From contig NZ_JAKVIJ010000003.1 in the NCBI RefSeq assembly GCF_022760965.1, positions 124,001-188,000 of the forward strand: DNA of 64,000 bases, given 5' to 3'. Positions within the stretch are counted from its first letter, which is position 1, and each line of letters opens with the position of its first letter. The DNA is from Simplicispira sedimenti. GTDB lineage: Bacteria; Pseudomonadota; Gammaproteobacteria; Burkholderiales; Burkholderiaceae_C. Shown piece after piece: positions 19,251 through 26,808 of this stretch. A program made the translations under genes and the position numbers. The notes below the pieces were generated by a model that had not been told where the DNA came from, made no database searches, and saw only the letters and a list, made by a program, of their open reading frames with translations.

Positions 19251-19898
19251 ATGCTGCGGCTCTACACCTACTTCCGCAGCTCGGCCGCCTACCGCGTGCG
19301 CATCGCGCTCGCGCTCAAGGGGCTGGCGTATGACAGCGTGCCCGTGCACCTGCTGCGCGGCGGCGGCGAGCAGCTCCAGGCCGCCTACCGCGCCGTGAAC
19401 CCGGCCGCGCTCGTGCCCGCGCTGCAGGACGGGGGCGCCACGCTCACGCAGTCGCTCGCCCTCCTCGAATACCTGGAAGAGACGCACCCCGCGCCCGCGC
19501 TGCTGCCGCAGGGCGCCGTGGGCCGCGCCCGCGTGCGCGCGCTGGCGCTGAGCGTGGCCTGCGACATCCACCCGCTGAACAACCTGCGCGTGCTGAACTA
19601 CCTCACCGGCACCTTGCAGGCCACCGACGCGCAGCGCACCGCCTGGATACACCATTGGATGGCGCTGGGCCTGGAAGCCATCGAGGTGCAGCTGGCGCGC
19701 GACGCGCAGACCGGCCTGTGCTGCCATGGCGACACGCCCACGCTGGCCGACTGCTGCCTGGTGCCCCAGGTGTTCAACGCGCGCCGCTTCGGCCTGGACC
19801 TGGCGCCGTACCCCACGGTGCGGCGCATTGCGGAGCATTGCGAGGGCCTCGCGCCCTTCCAGGCCGCGCACCCAGCGCGCCAGCCCGACGCCGAATAG
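19251..19898 (+). CDS. maiA: Maleylacetoacetate isomerase (zeta-class GST)
   Basis: A 215-aa zeta-class glutathione transferase that isomerises maleylacetoacetate (or maleylpyruvate) to the fumaryl form using glutathione. The N-terminal thioredoxin fold carries the zeta motif YFRSSAAYRVRIALALKG. The C-terminal domain has DIHPLNNLRVLNYL and DTPTLADCCLVPQVFNARRF. The ATG at 19251 lies just after the FAH stop; a GTG at 19245 inside that stop is possible but gives a non-family extension. Together with the upstream FAH it forms the last two steps of homogentisate breakdown. hmgA itself is not in the window. Confidence 0.92.
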   Translation: MLRLYTYFRSSAAYRVRIALALKGLAYDSVPVHLLRGGGEQLQAAYRAVNPAALVPALQDGGATLTQSLALLEYLEETHPAPALLPQGAVGRARVRALALSVACDIHPLNNLRVLNYLTGTLQATDAQRTAWIHHWMALGLEAIEVQLARDAQTGLCCHGDTPTLADCCLVPQVFNARRFGLDLAPYPTVRRIAEHCEGLAPFQAAHPARQPDAE

Positions 19899-19959
19899 AG
19901 GTCTTCGTGACCCATCGCGTTGCGCTGTACGCGCAGCGCATCAAGTTGGCACGGCCCAG

Positions 19960-20082
19960 GCCAGCGGCCACCGTGCAAGGGCCGCCAGAAATCCCGCATG
20001 CAGGCACTGGTGGCGTCTCACCTCCCGCAGCGCGCAGCGGTGCGAGAGAGGGGGGAAGGAGCGAAGCGACACAGGGGGTGCT
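19960..20082 (-). repeat. Post-stop-codon repeat, copy c (after lysoplasmalogenase)
   Basis: Read leftward from the lysoplasmalogenase stop: GCACCCCCTGTGTCGCTTCG, TTCCCCCC, a GCGGTGCG/CGCGCTGC segment, then GGCGGCCCTTGCACGG and the tail GCTGGCCTGGGCCGTGCC also seen in copy b. It fills most of the gap between the convergent maiA and lysoplasmalogenase genes. Bases 19899-19959 hold nothing I recognise. Confidence 0.7.
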
Positions 20083-20784
20083 TCACTTCCTGCGCAGGCC
20101 AGCCACCATGCCGTGCACGATGAAGGCCTGCGCCGCGTAGTAGGTGGCCAGCACGCCCACCTGCGCCAGCGGCAGCGGCTGCACGAAGCGGTTGGTGGCC
20201 AGCAGCGAATCGCTGAGCATGAAGAAGCAGGCACCCAGCGCCACCTGGCGCGCCGCGCGGTCGCCCAGCACGCTGGCGCGGCCCAGGGCCTGCGCCGCCA
20301 TGAGCGCGATCGCGGTGACATACACCGCCACCGGAATGCGCAGTTCGGCGGGCAGTCCGCCTTGCCACAGATACGCATACATGGCGCCGCCCACGCCCAG
20401 CGTGGCGGCCAAGGCGCCAGGCCGGGGCAGCCAGGCCACGCCCTGGCGGAACAGCACGATGTAGGCGATGTGTGCCAGCAGAAAGCTCACCAGCCCGGGG
20501 ATGAAGAAGCCCTCGACCATGAGGAAGGCGTCGCCCGCCAGCGAGCCCACCAGCGCCGCGCCGAGCAGCCACCAGGATTTTGAATCAAATTGGCCCCTAG
20601 CGCTTATGGGATAAGCGCTGGTAGCTACTAAAACAATAGCAATCACCATGGTGAGCGGCTTGAACAGCCAGTGCCAGTGCAGCAGACCGGCCTCGCTGGT
20701 GATGGTGGCCAGTGCTGCGCACAGCACCATCAGCGTCAGCAGGGTGCGGTGTTGGGGGTGGAGTGTTGGGTGGGACATGGTCAT
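20083..20784 (-). CDS. Lysoplasmalogenase, YhhN/TMEM86 family
   Basis: A polytopic membrane protein of 233 aa with about eight hydrophobic segments. It has the YhhN hallmark GDAFLM (LVGSLAGDAFLMVEGFF), a second acidic motif in FMLSDSLLATNRF, and the terminal TYYAAQAFIVHG. Characterised family members cleave the vinyl-ether bond of lysoplasmalogen; a housekeeping role in bacteria is not settled. Residues around 50-70 (AIVLVATSAYPISARGQFDS) are encoded by an in-frame copy of the small interspersed repeat. I chose the ATG at 20784; ATG 20778 and TTG 20790 are alternatives. Confidence 0.85.
   Translation of the reverse strand: MTMSHPTLHPQHRTLLTLMVLCAALATITSEAGLLHWHWLFKPLTMVIAIVLVATSAYPISARGQFDSKSWWLLGAALVGSLAGDAFLMVEGFFIPGLVSFLLAHIAYIVLFRQGVAWLPRPGALAATLGVGGAMYAYLWQGGLPAELRIPVAVYVTAIALMAAQALGRASVLGDRAARQVALGACFFMLSDSLLATNRFVQPLPLAQVGVLATYYAAQAFIVHGMVAGLRRK
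20585..20643 (+). repeat. Small palindromic interspersed repeat, copy 2 (inside lysoplasmalogenase)
   Basis: AAATTGGCC...CTAGCGCTTAT-GGG-ATAAGCGC stem-loop, then GTAGCTACTA and an AATAGCAATC end. This is the best-preserved unit in the window and it is fully in frame within the membrane protein gene. Confidence 0.8.
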
Positions 20785-20796
20785 GGGCAACGGGGT

Positions 20797-21972
20797 TCAG
20801 CTCAGCGCGCCGCGCGCATCGACCGCGATGATGCGTTCCACCACACCGCGCACCAGCCCGCCGCGCACGCCGATCAGCGTGTCGTGCAGGTTCACCGTAG
20901 GGTCGCAGTGGCTGGGCACCAGCCACAGCATGCTGCCAATGGTGGGCAGCGGGGTTTCGTCGGTTTCGGCGGTGAGGATGCCGTGCTCGTCGCCCGCGCT
21001 GTGGTAGGCCAGGCCCTGGCCTTCGGGCAGGTGGGCCACCCAGGGTACGCCCGCGTCGATGGCATGGCTGGTGTGGCCTGCGTCGCACACGGCGCGCTCG
21101 CCCTGGCGCGAGATCACCTGTGTCTTGACGTACAGCGCATGCTCGAAAGCCGGTTGGGCGGTCTCGCGTTCGTTGCGCGCGTAGTCGGCATCCATGAACA
21201 GGAAGGTGCCCGCCTGCAGTTCGCCATAGACGCCGCTGGCGGCCTCGTGCACCAGCGTGCCGGTGCCGCCGCCGGTCACCAATGGCACGCTCAGGCCGGC
21301 GGCCTGGATGCGCTCGCAGGTGGCGCGCACCGACTGCACGCAGGCCGTGGCCACGCTGCGGCGCTGGGCCGCGCTGCGCATGTGCTGCGCCCGGCCCTGG
21401 AAGGCCTGCAGCCCGGCAAAGCGCAACTGTGTGAGCCGCGCCACGGCCTGGGCCAGTACCAGCGCGGGCTCGCCGGGCGGTACGCCGCAGCGCCAGTGGC
21501 CCACGTCGATTTCCACCAGCACGTCGATGCGCGTCTGCGGTGCGGCCTGGGCCATGGCCTCGGCCAGGCGGGTGATGCCCTCGGGGCTGTCCACGGCCAG
21601 CGCCAGGCGCCCGCCCTGGGCCTGCAGGCGCGCGGCCAGGCGTGCCACACGCAGCAGCTTGGGGTAGGCGACCACCTGGTTGGTCAGGGTGATGTCGCGC
21701 ACGCCGCCTGCGGCCAGCACCTCGGCCTCGGCAATCTTCTGCACGCAGGCGCCCACGGCACCGGCGCGCTGCATTTGCAGGGCCAGCTCGGCGCTGCGGT
21801 GGGCGTTGGCGTGGGGGCGCCACTGCACCTGGTGCTTGCGGGCAAAGTCGGCCATGCGGGTGATGTTGCGCTCCATCGCGTCCAGATCGACAACCAGCGC
21901 GGGGCTGTCGATCAGGTCCACGCGCTGGCCGACCAGTGGGTGTTGCAGTGCGGTGTCAGGTGACGGTTTCAT
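20797..21972 (-). CDS. DSD1-family (D-threonine aldolase-like) PLP-fold protein lacking the usual lysine
   Basis: A 391-aa protein with an alanine-racemase-like TIM barrel and a C-terminal beta domain, as in D-threonine aldolase, 3-hydroxy-D-aspartate aldolase and D-serine dehydratase. In that family the Schiff-base lysine sits in RPHxKxHK near residue 55-60. Here the segment is WRPHANAHRSAELA, so Asn56 replaces the lysine and the following HK is HR. Other parts look intact: GGGTGT phosphate loop, EIDVGHWRCG, and the metal-site HCDPTVNLHD. It may have lost activity or changed chemistry. The ATG at 21972 overlaps the upstream phosphatase gene by 17 bp. Confidence 0.8.
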   Translation of the reverse strand: MKPSPDTALQHPLVGQRVDLIDSPALVVDLDAMERNITRMADFARKHQVQWRPHANAHRSAELALQMQRAGAVGACVQKIAEAEVLAAGGVRDITLTNQVVAYPKLLRVARLAARLQAQGGRLALAVDSPEGITRLAEAMAQAAPQTRIDVLVEIDVGHWRCGVPPGEPALVLAQAVARLTQLRFAGLQAFQGRAQHMRSAAQRRSVATACVQSVRATCERIQAAGLSVPLVTGGGTGTLVHEAASGVYGELQAGTFLFMDADYARNERETAQPAFEHALYVKTQVISRQGERAVCDAGHTSHAIDAGVPWVAHLPEGQGLAYHSAGDEHGILTAETDETPLPTIGSMLWLVPSHCDPTVNLHDTLIGVRGGLVRGVVERIIAVDARGALS

Positions 21973-22594
21973 CGCGGGAGCCCGTGTCAAGGTGCTGTGT
22001 GTCGGCCCAGCCCACCAGGGTCAGCCCTTGAGGCGTCCAGAGCAGGCGGTTGATGGAGGCGTTTGTCACCAGCCAGGTGCGCGGCGCCTGCAGGTCCAGG
22101 CCCGTGGCCATGCGGTAGAGCATGTCGAGCACGCCGCCGTGCGCCACCAGCACGATGAGCTGCTCCGTGTGCTGGGCTGCCAGCCGGTGTGTGGTGGCGG
22201 CAATGCGTTCGCGCAGTTGCACCAGGGTTTCGCCGCCCGTGGGCGCAAAGTGCGGGTCGCGCTGGCGCCAGCGCCGGGCCTGTTCAGGCAGCTCGGCCTC
22301 GATCTCGGCAAAGGTGCGGCCTTCGAGTTCGCCAAAGCTGCGCTCGCGCAGGCCGGGCTCAGCCACCAACGGGGCGCCGCTGGCCTGGGCGATGGCCTGG
22401 GCCGTGGCGTGGGCGCGCTGCAGGTCGCTGGTGTACACGGCGGCGAGCGGCTCGTCTGCCAGGGCACGGGCCACCTGGCGCGCTTGCCAGTGGCCGGTGT
22501 CGTTGAGGGCGATGTCCAGGTGGCCCTGGATGCGCGTGTCCACGTTCCAGGCGGTTTCGCCGTGGCGCACGGCGATGATGCGGGTGGCCTGCAT
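21956..22594 (-). CDS. Histidine phosphatase (phosphoglycerate mutase-like)
   Basis: A 212-aa branch-2-type member of the histidine phosphatase superfamily. The nucleophile motif VRHGETAWN is at residues 9-17, followed by IQGHLDIALNDTG, the acid region (Glu in LRERSFGELEG) and the second His in VAHGGVLDML. Cofactor-dependent PGM, alpha-ribazole phosphatase and GpmB-like enzymes share these motifs, so the substrate is not settled. The gene lies between a lipoprotein gene (8-bp gap) and the DSD1-like gene (17-bp overlap). Confidence 0.85.
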   Translation of the reverse strand: MQATRIIAVRHGETAWNVDTRIQGHLDIALNDTGHWQARQVARALADEPLAAVYTSDLQRAHATAQAIAQASGAPLVAEPGLRERSFGELEGRTFAEIEAELPEQARRWRQRDPHFAPTGGETLVQLRERIAATTHRLAAQHTEQLIVLVAHGGVLDMLYRMATGLDLQAPRTWLVTNASINRLLWTPQGLTLVGWADTQHLDTGSRDETVT

Positions 22595-22602
22595 CGGCAC
22601 GC

Positions 22603-23208
22603 TCAACGCGGGGCGCCGGTGGGGGCCAGGGGCAGGCGCACCTGGCGCGGGCCCTGGGGCGGTTGCGGGAAGCCGCTGAGCGCGGCGTCGAACAGCACGC
22701 CAAACACGGCGGGGTCGTCGGTCCACACGTCCTCGAACAGGGCCGAGGTCTCGTACACCACCTGCTGCGTGCGCGCGTCGCGCAGTTCCACGCTCACTTC
22801 GCGCCGGTGCAGGGTGGGGGGCATCTCGCGCAGCATGGCGCCCGCGCGCATGCCGGGCCGCCAGCCACGGCCAGGGCCCCAGCCCCACCAGGCGGGCGGG
22901 TAGTGCGGCCAGTCGGGCAGGGCCTGGCCCGAGCGCACGCCCACTTCGGCAATCAGGCGGGGCTGTGCGTCGTCGCGCTGCAGCCCGGCGCGTTGCAGCG
23001 CGGCATGGGCCAGCGCCTCGATGGGGGCAAAGGCCTGGGCCGCCGCCTGTTGTGAGGGGAGCTTGTCGAGCCGGTAGGTGGGCGGCGCAGGCGGGGTGGT
23101 GAGGGTGGACCAGCTTTGCACCTGGCTGTCCACCACGCGGGTGGTGGAGCAGCCTGCGACCAGCGCGGTGCCCAGCAGTGCGAGACCGAGAGAGCGGCGG
23201 GAAAGCAT
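22603..23208 (-). CDS. DUF4136-type lipoprotein
   Basis: A 201-aa predicted lipoprotein: MLSRRSLGLALLGTALVAGC gives a signal with lipobox LVAGC at C20. The mature part contains TYRLDKLPSQ, a Trp/Pro/Gly-rich stretch (PAWWGWGPGRGWRPG) and VSVELRDARTQQVVYETSA, as in DUF4136 proteins, whose function is unknown. It is followed closely by the phosphatase gene. Confidence 0.75.
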   Translation of the reverse strand: MLSRRSLGLALLGTALVAGCSTTRVVDSQVQSWSTLTTPPAPPTYRLDKLPSQQAAAQAFAPIEALAHAALQRAGLQRDDAQPRLIAEVGVRSGQALPDWPHYPPAWWGWGPGRGWRPGMRAGAMLREMPPTLHRREVSVELRDARTQQVVYETSALFEDVWTDDPAVFGVLFDAALSGFPQPPQGPRQVRLPLAPTGAPR

Positions 23209-23252
23209 GCTGTCCTCCTTGGGGGTGTGGCCGGTCGGCGGGCGGGCCTTGT

Positions 23253-24206
23253 TCAGCCTATGCGAACCACCTGCATGCCGGGCAGCGGGGGCGGCACAGG
23301 GAACTCTTCTTCGTCAAAGGCCTTGTCGCCGTCCTCGCTGGCAACGCCGGTGGCACGCGCGTTCACAAAATCGTACAGCGCGCCGTCCAGCAAATGGCTG
23401 GGCACCACGTTTTGCAGGGCGTTGGCCATGTTTTCCACGCGGCCGGGGTATTTTTTCTGCCACTCGCGCAGCATTTCGCTCACCTGCTTGCGCTGCAGGT
23501 TCTCCTGGCTGCCGCACAGGTTGCAGGGGATGATGGGGAACTGGCGCACCTTGGCCCACTGGGTGGTGTCCTTCTCGGCCACAAAGGCCAGGGGGCGGAT
23601 CACCACGTGGCGGCCGTCGTCGCTCACCAGCTTCGGGGGCATGCTCTTGAGTTTGCCGCCAAAAAACATGTTGAGCAGCAGCGTGGCCAGCATGTCGTCG
23701 CGGTGGTGGCCCAGGGCGATCTTGGTGGCGCCCAGTTCGTCGGCCACGCGGTACAGAATGCCGCGGCGCAGGCGCGAGCACAGGCTGCAGGTGGTCTTGC
23801 CCTCGGGGATGAGGCGCTTGACGATGCTGTAGGTGTCCTCGTTCTCGATGTGGAAGGGCACGCCCACGCTGGTCAGGTAGTCGGGCAGCACATGCTCGGG
23901 GAAGCCGGGCTGCTTCTGGTCCAGGTTCACGGCCACAAGGTCGAAGTGGATGGGCGCACGCTTTTGCAGCTTGAGCAGGATGTCCAGCAGCGCATAGCTG
24001 TCCTTGCCGCCCGACATGCAGACCATGACCTTGTCGCCTTCCTCGATCATGTTGTACTGCACGATGGCCTTGCCCACCTCGCGGCACAGGCGCTTTTCGA
24101 GCTTGTGCGCCTCGCGCTCGATCTTGAAGCTGTGGGGCGTGGGGCCAGCCTGCGGTGCGTCGGCGGCGGGGGTGTCGGTGTCGGTGTCGGGGGTCCAGGT
24201 GTTCAT
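23253..24206 (-). CDS. ttcA: tRNA 2-thiocytidine biosynthesis protein TtcA
   Basis: ATP- and Fe-S-dependent enzyme that thiolates C32 of certain tRNAs. The 317-aa protein has the PP-loop S65GGKDS70. The cluster/active-site cysteines appear in TTC140SLC143SRLRRG and in a later CNLCGSQENLQRKQV. GHHRDD completes the family pattern. Start MNTWTPDTD at 24206. Only 13 bp separate this start codon from the left end of a 268-bp structured element, so the element must contain the promoter or leader of ttcA. Confidence 0.94.
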   Translation of the reverse strand: MNTWTPDTDTDTPAADAPQAGPTPHSFKIEREAHKLEKRLCREVGKAIVQYNMIEEGDKVMVCMSGGKDSYALLDILLKLQKRAPIHFDLVAVNLDQKQPGFPEHVLPDYLTSVGVPFHIENEDTYSIVKRLIPEGKTTCSLCSRLRRGILYRVADELGATKIALGHHRDDMLATLLLNMFFGGKLKSMPPKLVSDDGRHVVIRPLAFVAEKDTTQWAKVRQFPIIPCNLCGSQENLQRKQVSEMLREWQKKYPGRVENMANALQNVVPSHLLDGALYDFVNARATGVASEDGDKAFDEEEFPVPPPLPGMQVVRIG

Positions 24207-24219
24207 TGTGTTGCTGTGT

Positions 24220-24487
24220 AGAACCTGTTTACGATCTTTTCATGGGGTACGCAAGGCAGCAAACCGTCACGATCTAGGCGCCTGCCGCAGCCCATGCTGG
24301 CGGCCTGGGCAAGGCGGGCAACAACGAGCGTGGCGGTTTGCTGCCTTGCCCGAAGGGTTGCCCCGCAAAAGCAGCGTCTGCGGCGTTGCAAATCCTCTCC
24401 GGGCCACCAGCCCGGCTGCGGTTTGCGCCTTGCATCCACTGCTTTTGCGGGGCAACGTACCCCATGAAAAGATCGTGAACAGGTTCT
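24220..24487. mobile_element. 268-bp structured inverted-repeat element, copy 1
   Basis: Terminal inverted repeats of 32 bp (24220-24251 and 24456-24487) match at 31 of 32 positions. Inside are two further hairpins: arms 24251-24266/24334-24349 (GCAAGGCAGCAAACCG) and 24358-24374/24439-24455 (TTGCCCCGCAAAAGCAG), both perfect. A CCGAAGGG linker separates them. The predicted fold is a three-way junction with a closing stem and two arms of about 98 nt. There is no ORF of its own. Length and layout equal those of the element at 53416. The right end includes the first base of the folB stop triplet. Confidence 0.85.
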
Positions 24488-24858
24488 CACCACTGCCCGG
24501 CTTCCATGCGGATGGCGACTTCGCAGTCTTCAAAGATTTCGAGTTTGGCGATTTTGACGCGCACGCCCTGTACGCCAGGCAGTTGCAGCAGCCGGTGTGC
24601 GAGCTTGCCGATCAGCGTCTCCAGCAGGTTCACATGCTCGGCCGTGCACTCGTCGATGATGATCTGGCGCACCTTGCGGTAGTCCAGCACATGGGCGATG
24701 TCGTCGTCGTGCGGCTCCAGGGGCTGTGCGCCCAGGCTCAGCTCGGCATCGACCTGGATGGGTTGGGGAGAGCTCTTCTCGTGCGCCAGGATGCCCAGGT
24801 TGGCGTCAAAGCGCAGCCCGGTCAGGGTCAGGGTCTGCAGGCCGGTGGTGGGTTTCAT
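24487..24858 (-). CDS. folB: Dihydroneopterin aldolase FolB
   Basis: Folate-pathway enzyme converting dihydroneopterin to 6-hydroxymethyl-dihydropterin and glycolaldehyde. The 123-aa protein has LTLTGLRFDANLGILAHEK, VLDYRKVRQIIIDECTAEHVNLLETL (active-site Glu/Tyr region) and a C-terminal VKIAKLEIFEDCEVAIRM. The catalytic Lys is probably in VKIAKLEI. The stop codon ends exactly at the boundary of the 268-bp element, and the start overlaps the 3' end of the FolM-like reductase by four bases (ATGA). Confidence 0.9.
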   Translation of the reverse strand: MKPTTGLQTLTLTGLRFDANLGILAHEKSSPQPIQVDAELSLGAQPLEPHDDDIAHVLDYRKVRQIIIDECTAEHVNLLETLIGKLAHRLLQLPGVQGVRVKIAKLEIFEDCEVAIRMEAGQW

Positions 24859-25661
24859 GGCGGGGTGGGGGTGTCTTGCATGAGGGAAAAGTCGCGCTCA
24901 AAGCGCATCAGGTGCTGGCCGCCATCGACCAGCAGCGTGGTGCCGGTGAGCGCGCGGTTTTCCAGCGCAAAGCGCACGGCCTGGGCCACGTCCTGCGCGG
25001 TGGACGAGCGCCCCAGCGGGCTGAGCGCGTGCAGGCGCTGAAACTGCTCCTCGCTGAGGTAGTGGCTGGTGAGCGTGAGCCCCGGCGCCACGCCCACCAC
25101 GCGCACGCGCGGCGCCAGCGCCATCGCCAGCATGGTGCCCGCGGCTTCCAGGGCGGCCTTGGAGAGCGTGTAGCTCAAAAAATCGGGGTTCTGATTCCAG
25201 AGCTTCTGGTCCAGCAGATTGACCACCGCGCCCTGGGCATCGGCCTCGCCCTGGGCAGCGCGTTCGTTCAGGTGCGCGTGCAGGGCCTGCGCCAGCACAA
25301 TCGGCGCCGCCGTGTTGCTGGCCAGGTGCTGCTGCAGGCGGGCGTAGCCAAAGGTGGCGGGGTCGTCGTGTTCGAACAGCGAGGCGCTGTTGACCACCGC
25401 ATCCACCGCACCAAAGTGCGCCACCACGCGCGGCAACAGGGCGCGCACGGCGGCTTCGTCTGAAAAATCAGCATCAAAATGGCCACTAACGCCCGAAATA
25501 CGGGCGCAAGCAGCTACTGTTTCGATAGCATCCTGCTCTGCGCTGCGGTAGTGCACCGCCACCTGCCAGCCGCCTTCGGCCAGCGTCAGGGCAATGGCAC
25601 GGCCCAGGCGCTTGGCAGCGCCGGTGACCAGAACGGTGCGCGGGCGGGTGGGGGTGGGCAT
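24855..25661 (-). CDS. SDR-family pteridine reductase, FolM-like
   Basis: A 268-aa short-chain dehydrogenase with TGAAKRLGRAIA, the TGX3RXG variant of pteridine reductases and FolM. NSASLFEHD and the catalytic YTLSK (Y in LSYTLSKAALEAAGT) are present, with LLDQKLWNQNPDF as in FolM/PTR1 proteins. FolM reduces dihydromonapterin and can act weakly on dihydrofolate. The coupling to folB supports a pterin substrate. A degenerate copy of the small interspersed repeat encodes part of residues 40-63 (AACARISGVSGHFDADFS). Start at 25661, only 9 bp from the divergent methyltransferase start. Confidence 0.82.
   Translation of the reverse strand: MPTPTRPRTVLVTGAAKRLGRAIALTLAEGGWQVAVHYRSAEQDAIETVAACARISGVSGHFDADFSDEAAVRALLPRVVAHFGAVDAVVNSASLFEHDDPATFGYARLQQHLASNTAAPIVLAQALHAHLNERAAQGEADAQGAVVNLLDQKLWNQNPDFLSYTLSKAALEAAGTMLAMALAPRVRVVGVAPGLTLTSHYLSEEQFQRLHALSPLGRSSTAQDVAQAVRFALENRALTGTTLLVDGGQHLMRFERDFSLMQDTPTPP
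25473..25531 (+). repeat. Small palindromic interspersed repeat, copy 3 (inside folM-like gene)
   Basis: TCAAAATGGCCACTAACGCC, stem GCCCG-AAATA-CGGGC, then GCAAGCAGCTACTG and GATAGCA. Relative to copy 2 the stem sequence has changed on both sides so that pairing is kept. It lies in frame within the reductase gene. Confidence 0.75.
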
Positions 25662-25670
25662 TCGGGGACA

Positions 25671-26792
25671 ATGCAGAGCGTGATGACAGAACCACCAAGT
25701 TTAACGACCGCCCTGCATTCCCACATCGCCCAGGCCATCGGCGCCGCGGGCGGCTGGATCGGATTCGACCGCTTCATGGCGCTGGCCCTGTACACGCCGG
25801 GCCTGGGCTACTACGCGGGCGGCCTGCCCAAGTTTGGCCACCTGCCCCAGTCGGGCAGCGACTTTGTGACCGCACCCGAGCTGACCCCGCTGTTCGGCCA
25901 GGCACTGGCCGTGCAGGTGCGCGAGGCGCTGGAGCGCACGCAGACCCGCGAGCTGTGGGAGTTTGGCGCGGGCTCGGGGGCGCTGGCATTGCAACTGCTG
26001 GACGCACTGGGCGACGCGGTGCAGCGCTACACCATCGTGGACCTGTCGGGCAGCCTGCGCGCGCGCCAGCAGGAGCGCCTGGCCGCGCACGCGCACAAGC
26101 TGCGCTGGCTGGACGCCCTGCCCGACGCCATGGAAGGCGTGGTCGTGGGCAATGAACTGCTGGACGCCATGCCCGTGCAACTGCTGCTGCGCCAGGGCGG
26201 GCAGTGGCATGAGCGCGGTGTGACGCTGGAGCAGGGTGCGTTCGTCTGGCAAGACCGGCCTACCCCCCTGGCGCCGCCGATTCCCATCGAAGGCACGCAC
26301 GACTACCTCACCGAAATCCACCCCCAGGCCGAAGCCTTTGTGCGCACCCTGGGCGAGAAGCTGCGGCGCGGCGCACTGCTGCTCATCGACTACGGCTTTG
26401 GCGAGCGCGAGTACTACCACCCGCAGCGCCACATGGGCACCCTGATGTGCCACCGCGCCCACCAGGCCGACGACAACCCGCTGATGGACGTGGGTGCCAA
26501 GGACATCACGGCGCACGTCAACTTCACCGGCATCGTGCTGGCCGCGCAGGAGCAGCCCTTGCCCGTGGGGCAGGAATGGCAGTTGCTGGGCTACACCTCG
26601 CAGGCGCACTTCCTCATCAACTGCGGCCTGCCGCAGGCCATGGAGCAGGCGCCGCTGCAAGAGCGCGCCCTGGCGGCCAAGCTGCTGATGGAGCACGAGA
26701 TGGGTGAGCTGTTCCAGGTGCTGCTGCTGGCCAAGGGCGCGCCCTGGGAGGCCGTGGGCTTTGCGCACGGCGACCGCAGCCACAGGCTTTAA
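25671..26792 (+). CDS. MidA/NDUFAF7-like SAM-dependent methyltransferase (COG1565)
   Basis: A 373-aa class I methyltransferase of the DUF185/MidA type; mitochondrial relatives methylate an arginine of complex I subunit NDUFS2. Motifs: GFDRFMALALYTPGLGYYAGG, GSDFVTAPELTPLFGQ, the SAM-binding EFGAGSGALALQLL, VVGNELLDAMPV and LIDYGFGEREYYHPQR. The substrate in this organism is unknown. The ATG at 25671 follows CGGGGACA; an ATG at 25683 (start MTEPPS) is a good alternative. It is divergent from the FolM-like gene. Confidence 0.85.
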   Translation: MQSVMTEPPSLTTALHSHIAQAIGAAGGWIGFDRFMALALYTPGLGYYAGGLPKFGHLPQSGSDFVTAPELTPLFGQALAVQVREALERTQTRELWEFGAGSGALALQLLDALGDAVQRYTIVDLSGSLRARQQERLAAHAHKLRWLDALPDAMEGVVVGNELLDAMPVQLLLRQGGQWHERGVTLEQGAFVWQDRPTPLAPPIPIEGTHDYLTEIHPQAEAFVRTLGEKLRRGALLLIDYGFGEREYYHPQRHMGTLMCHRAHQADDNPLMDVGAKDITAHVNFTGIVLAAQEQPLPVGQEWQLLGYTSQAHFLINCGLPQAMEQAPLQERALAAKLLMEHEMGELFQVLLLAKGAPWEAVGFAHGDRSHRL

Positions 26793-26808
26793 TGCAGGGT
26801 AGCTGTCT

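Noticed and set aside
24203..24533. Small ORFs across the first 268-bp element
   Set aside because: They cross the terminal repeats and hairpins, have no start signal, and give low-complexity translations. The DNA structure explains the region better.
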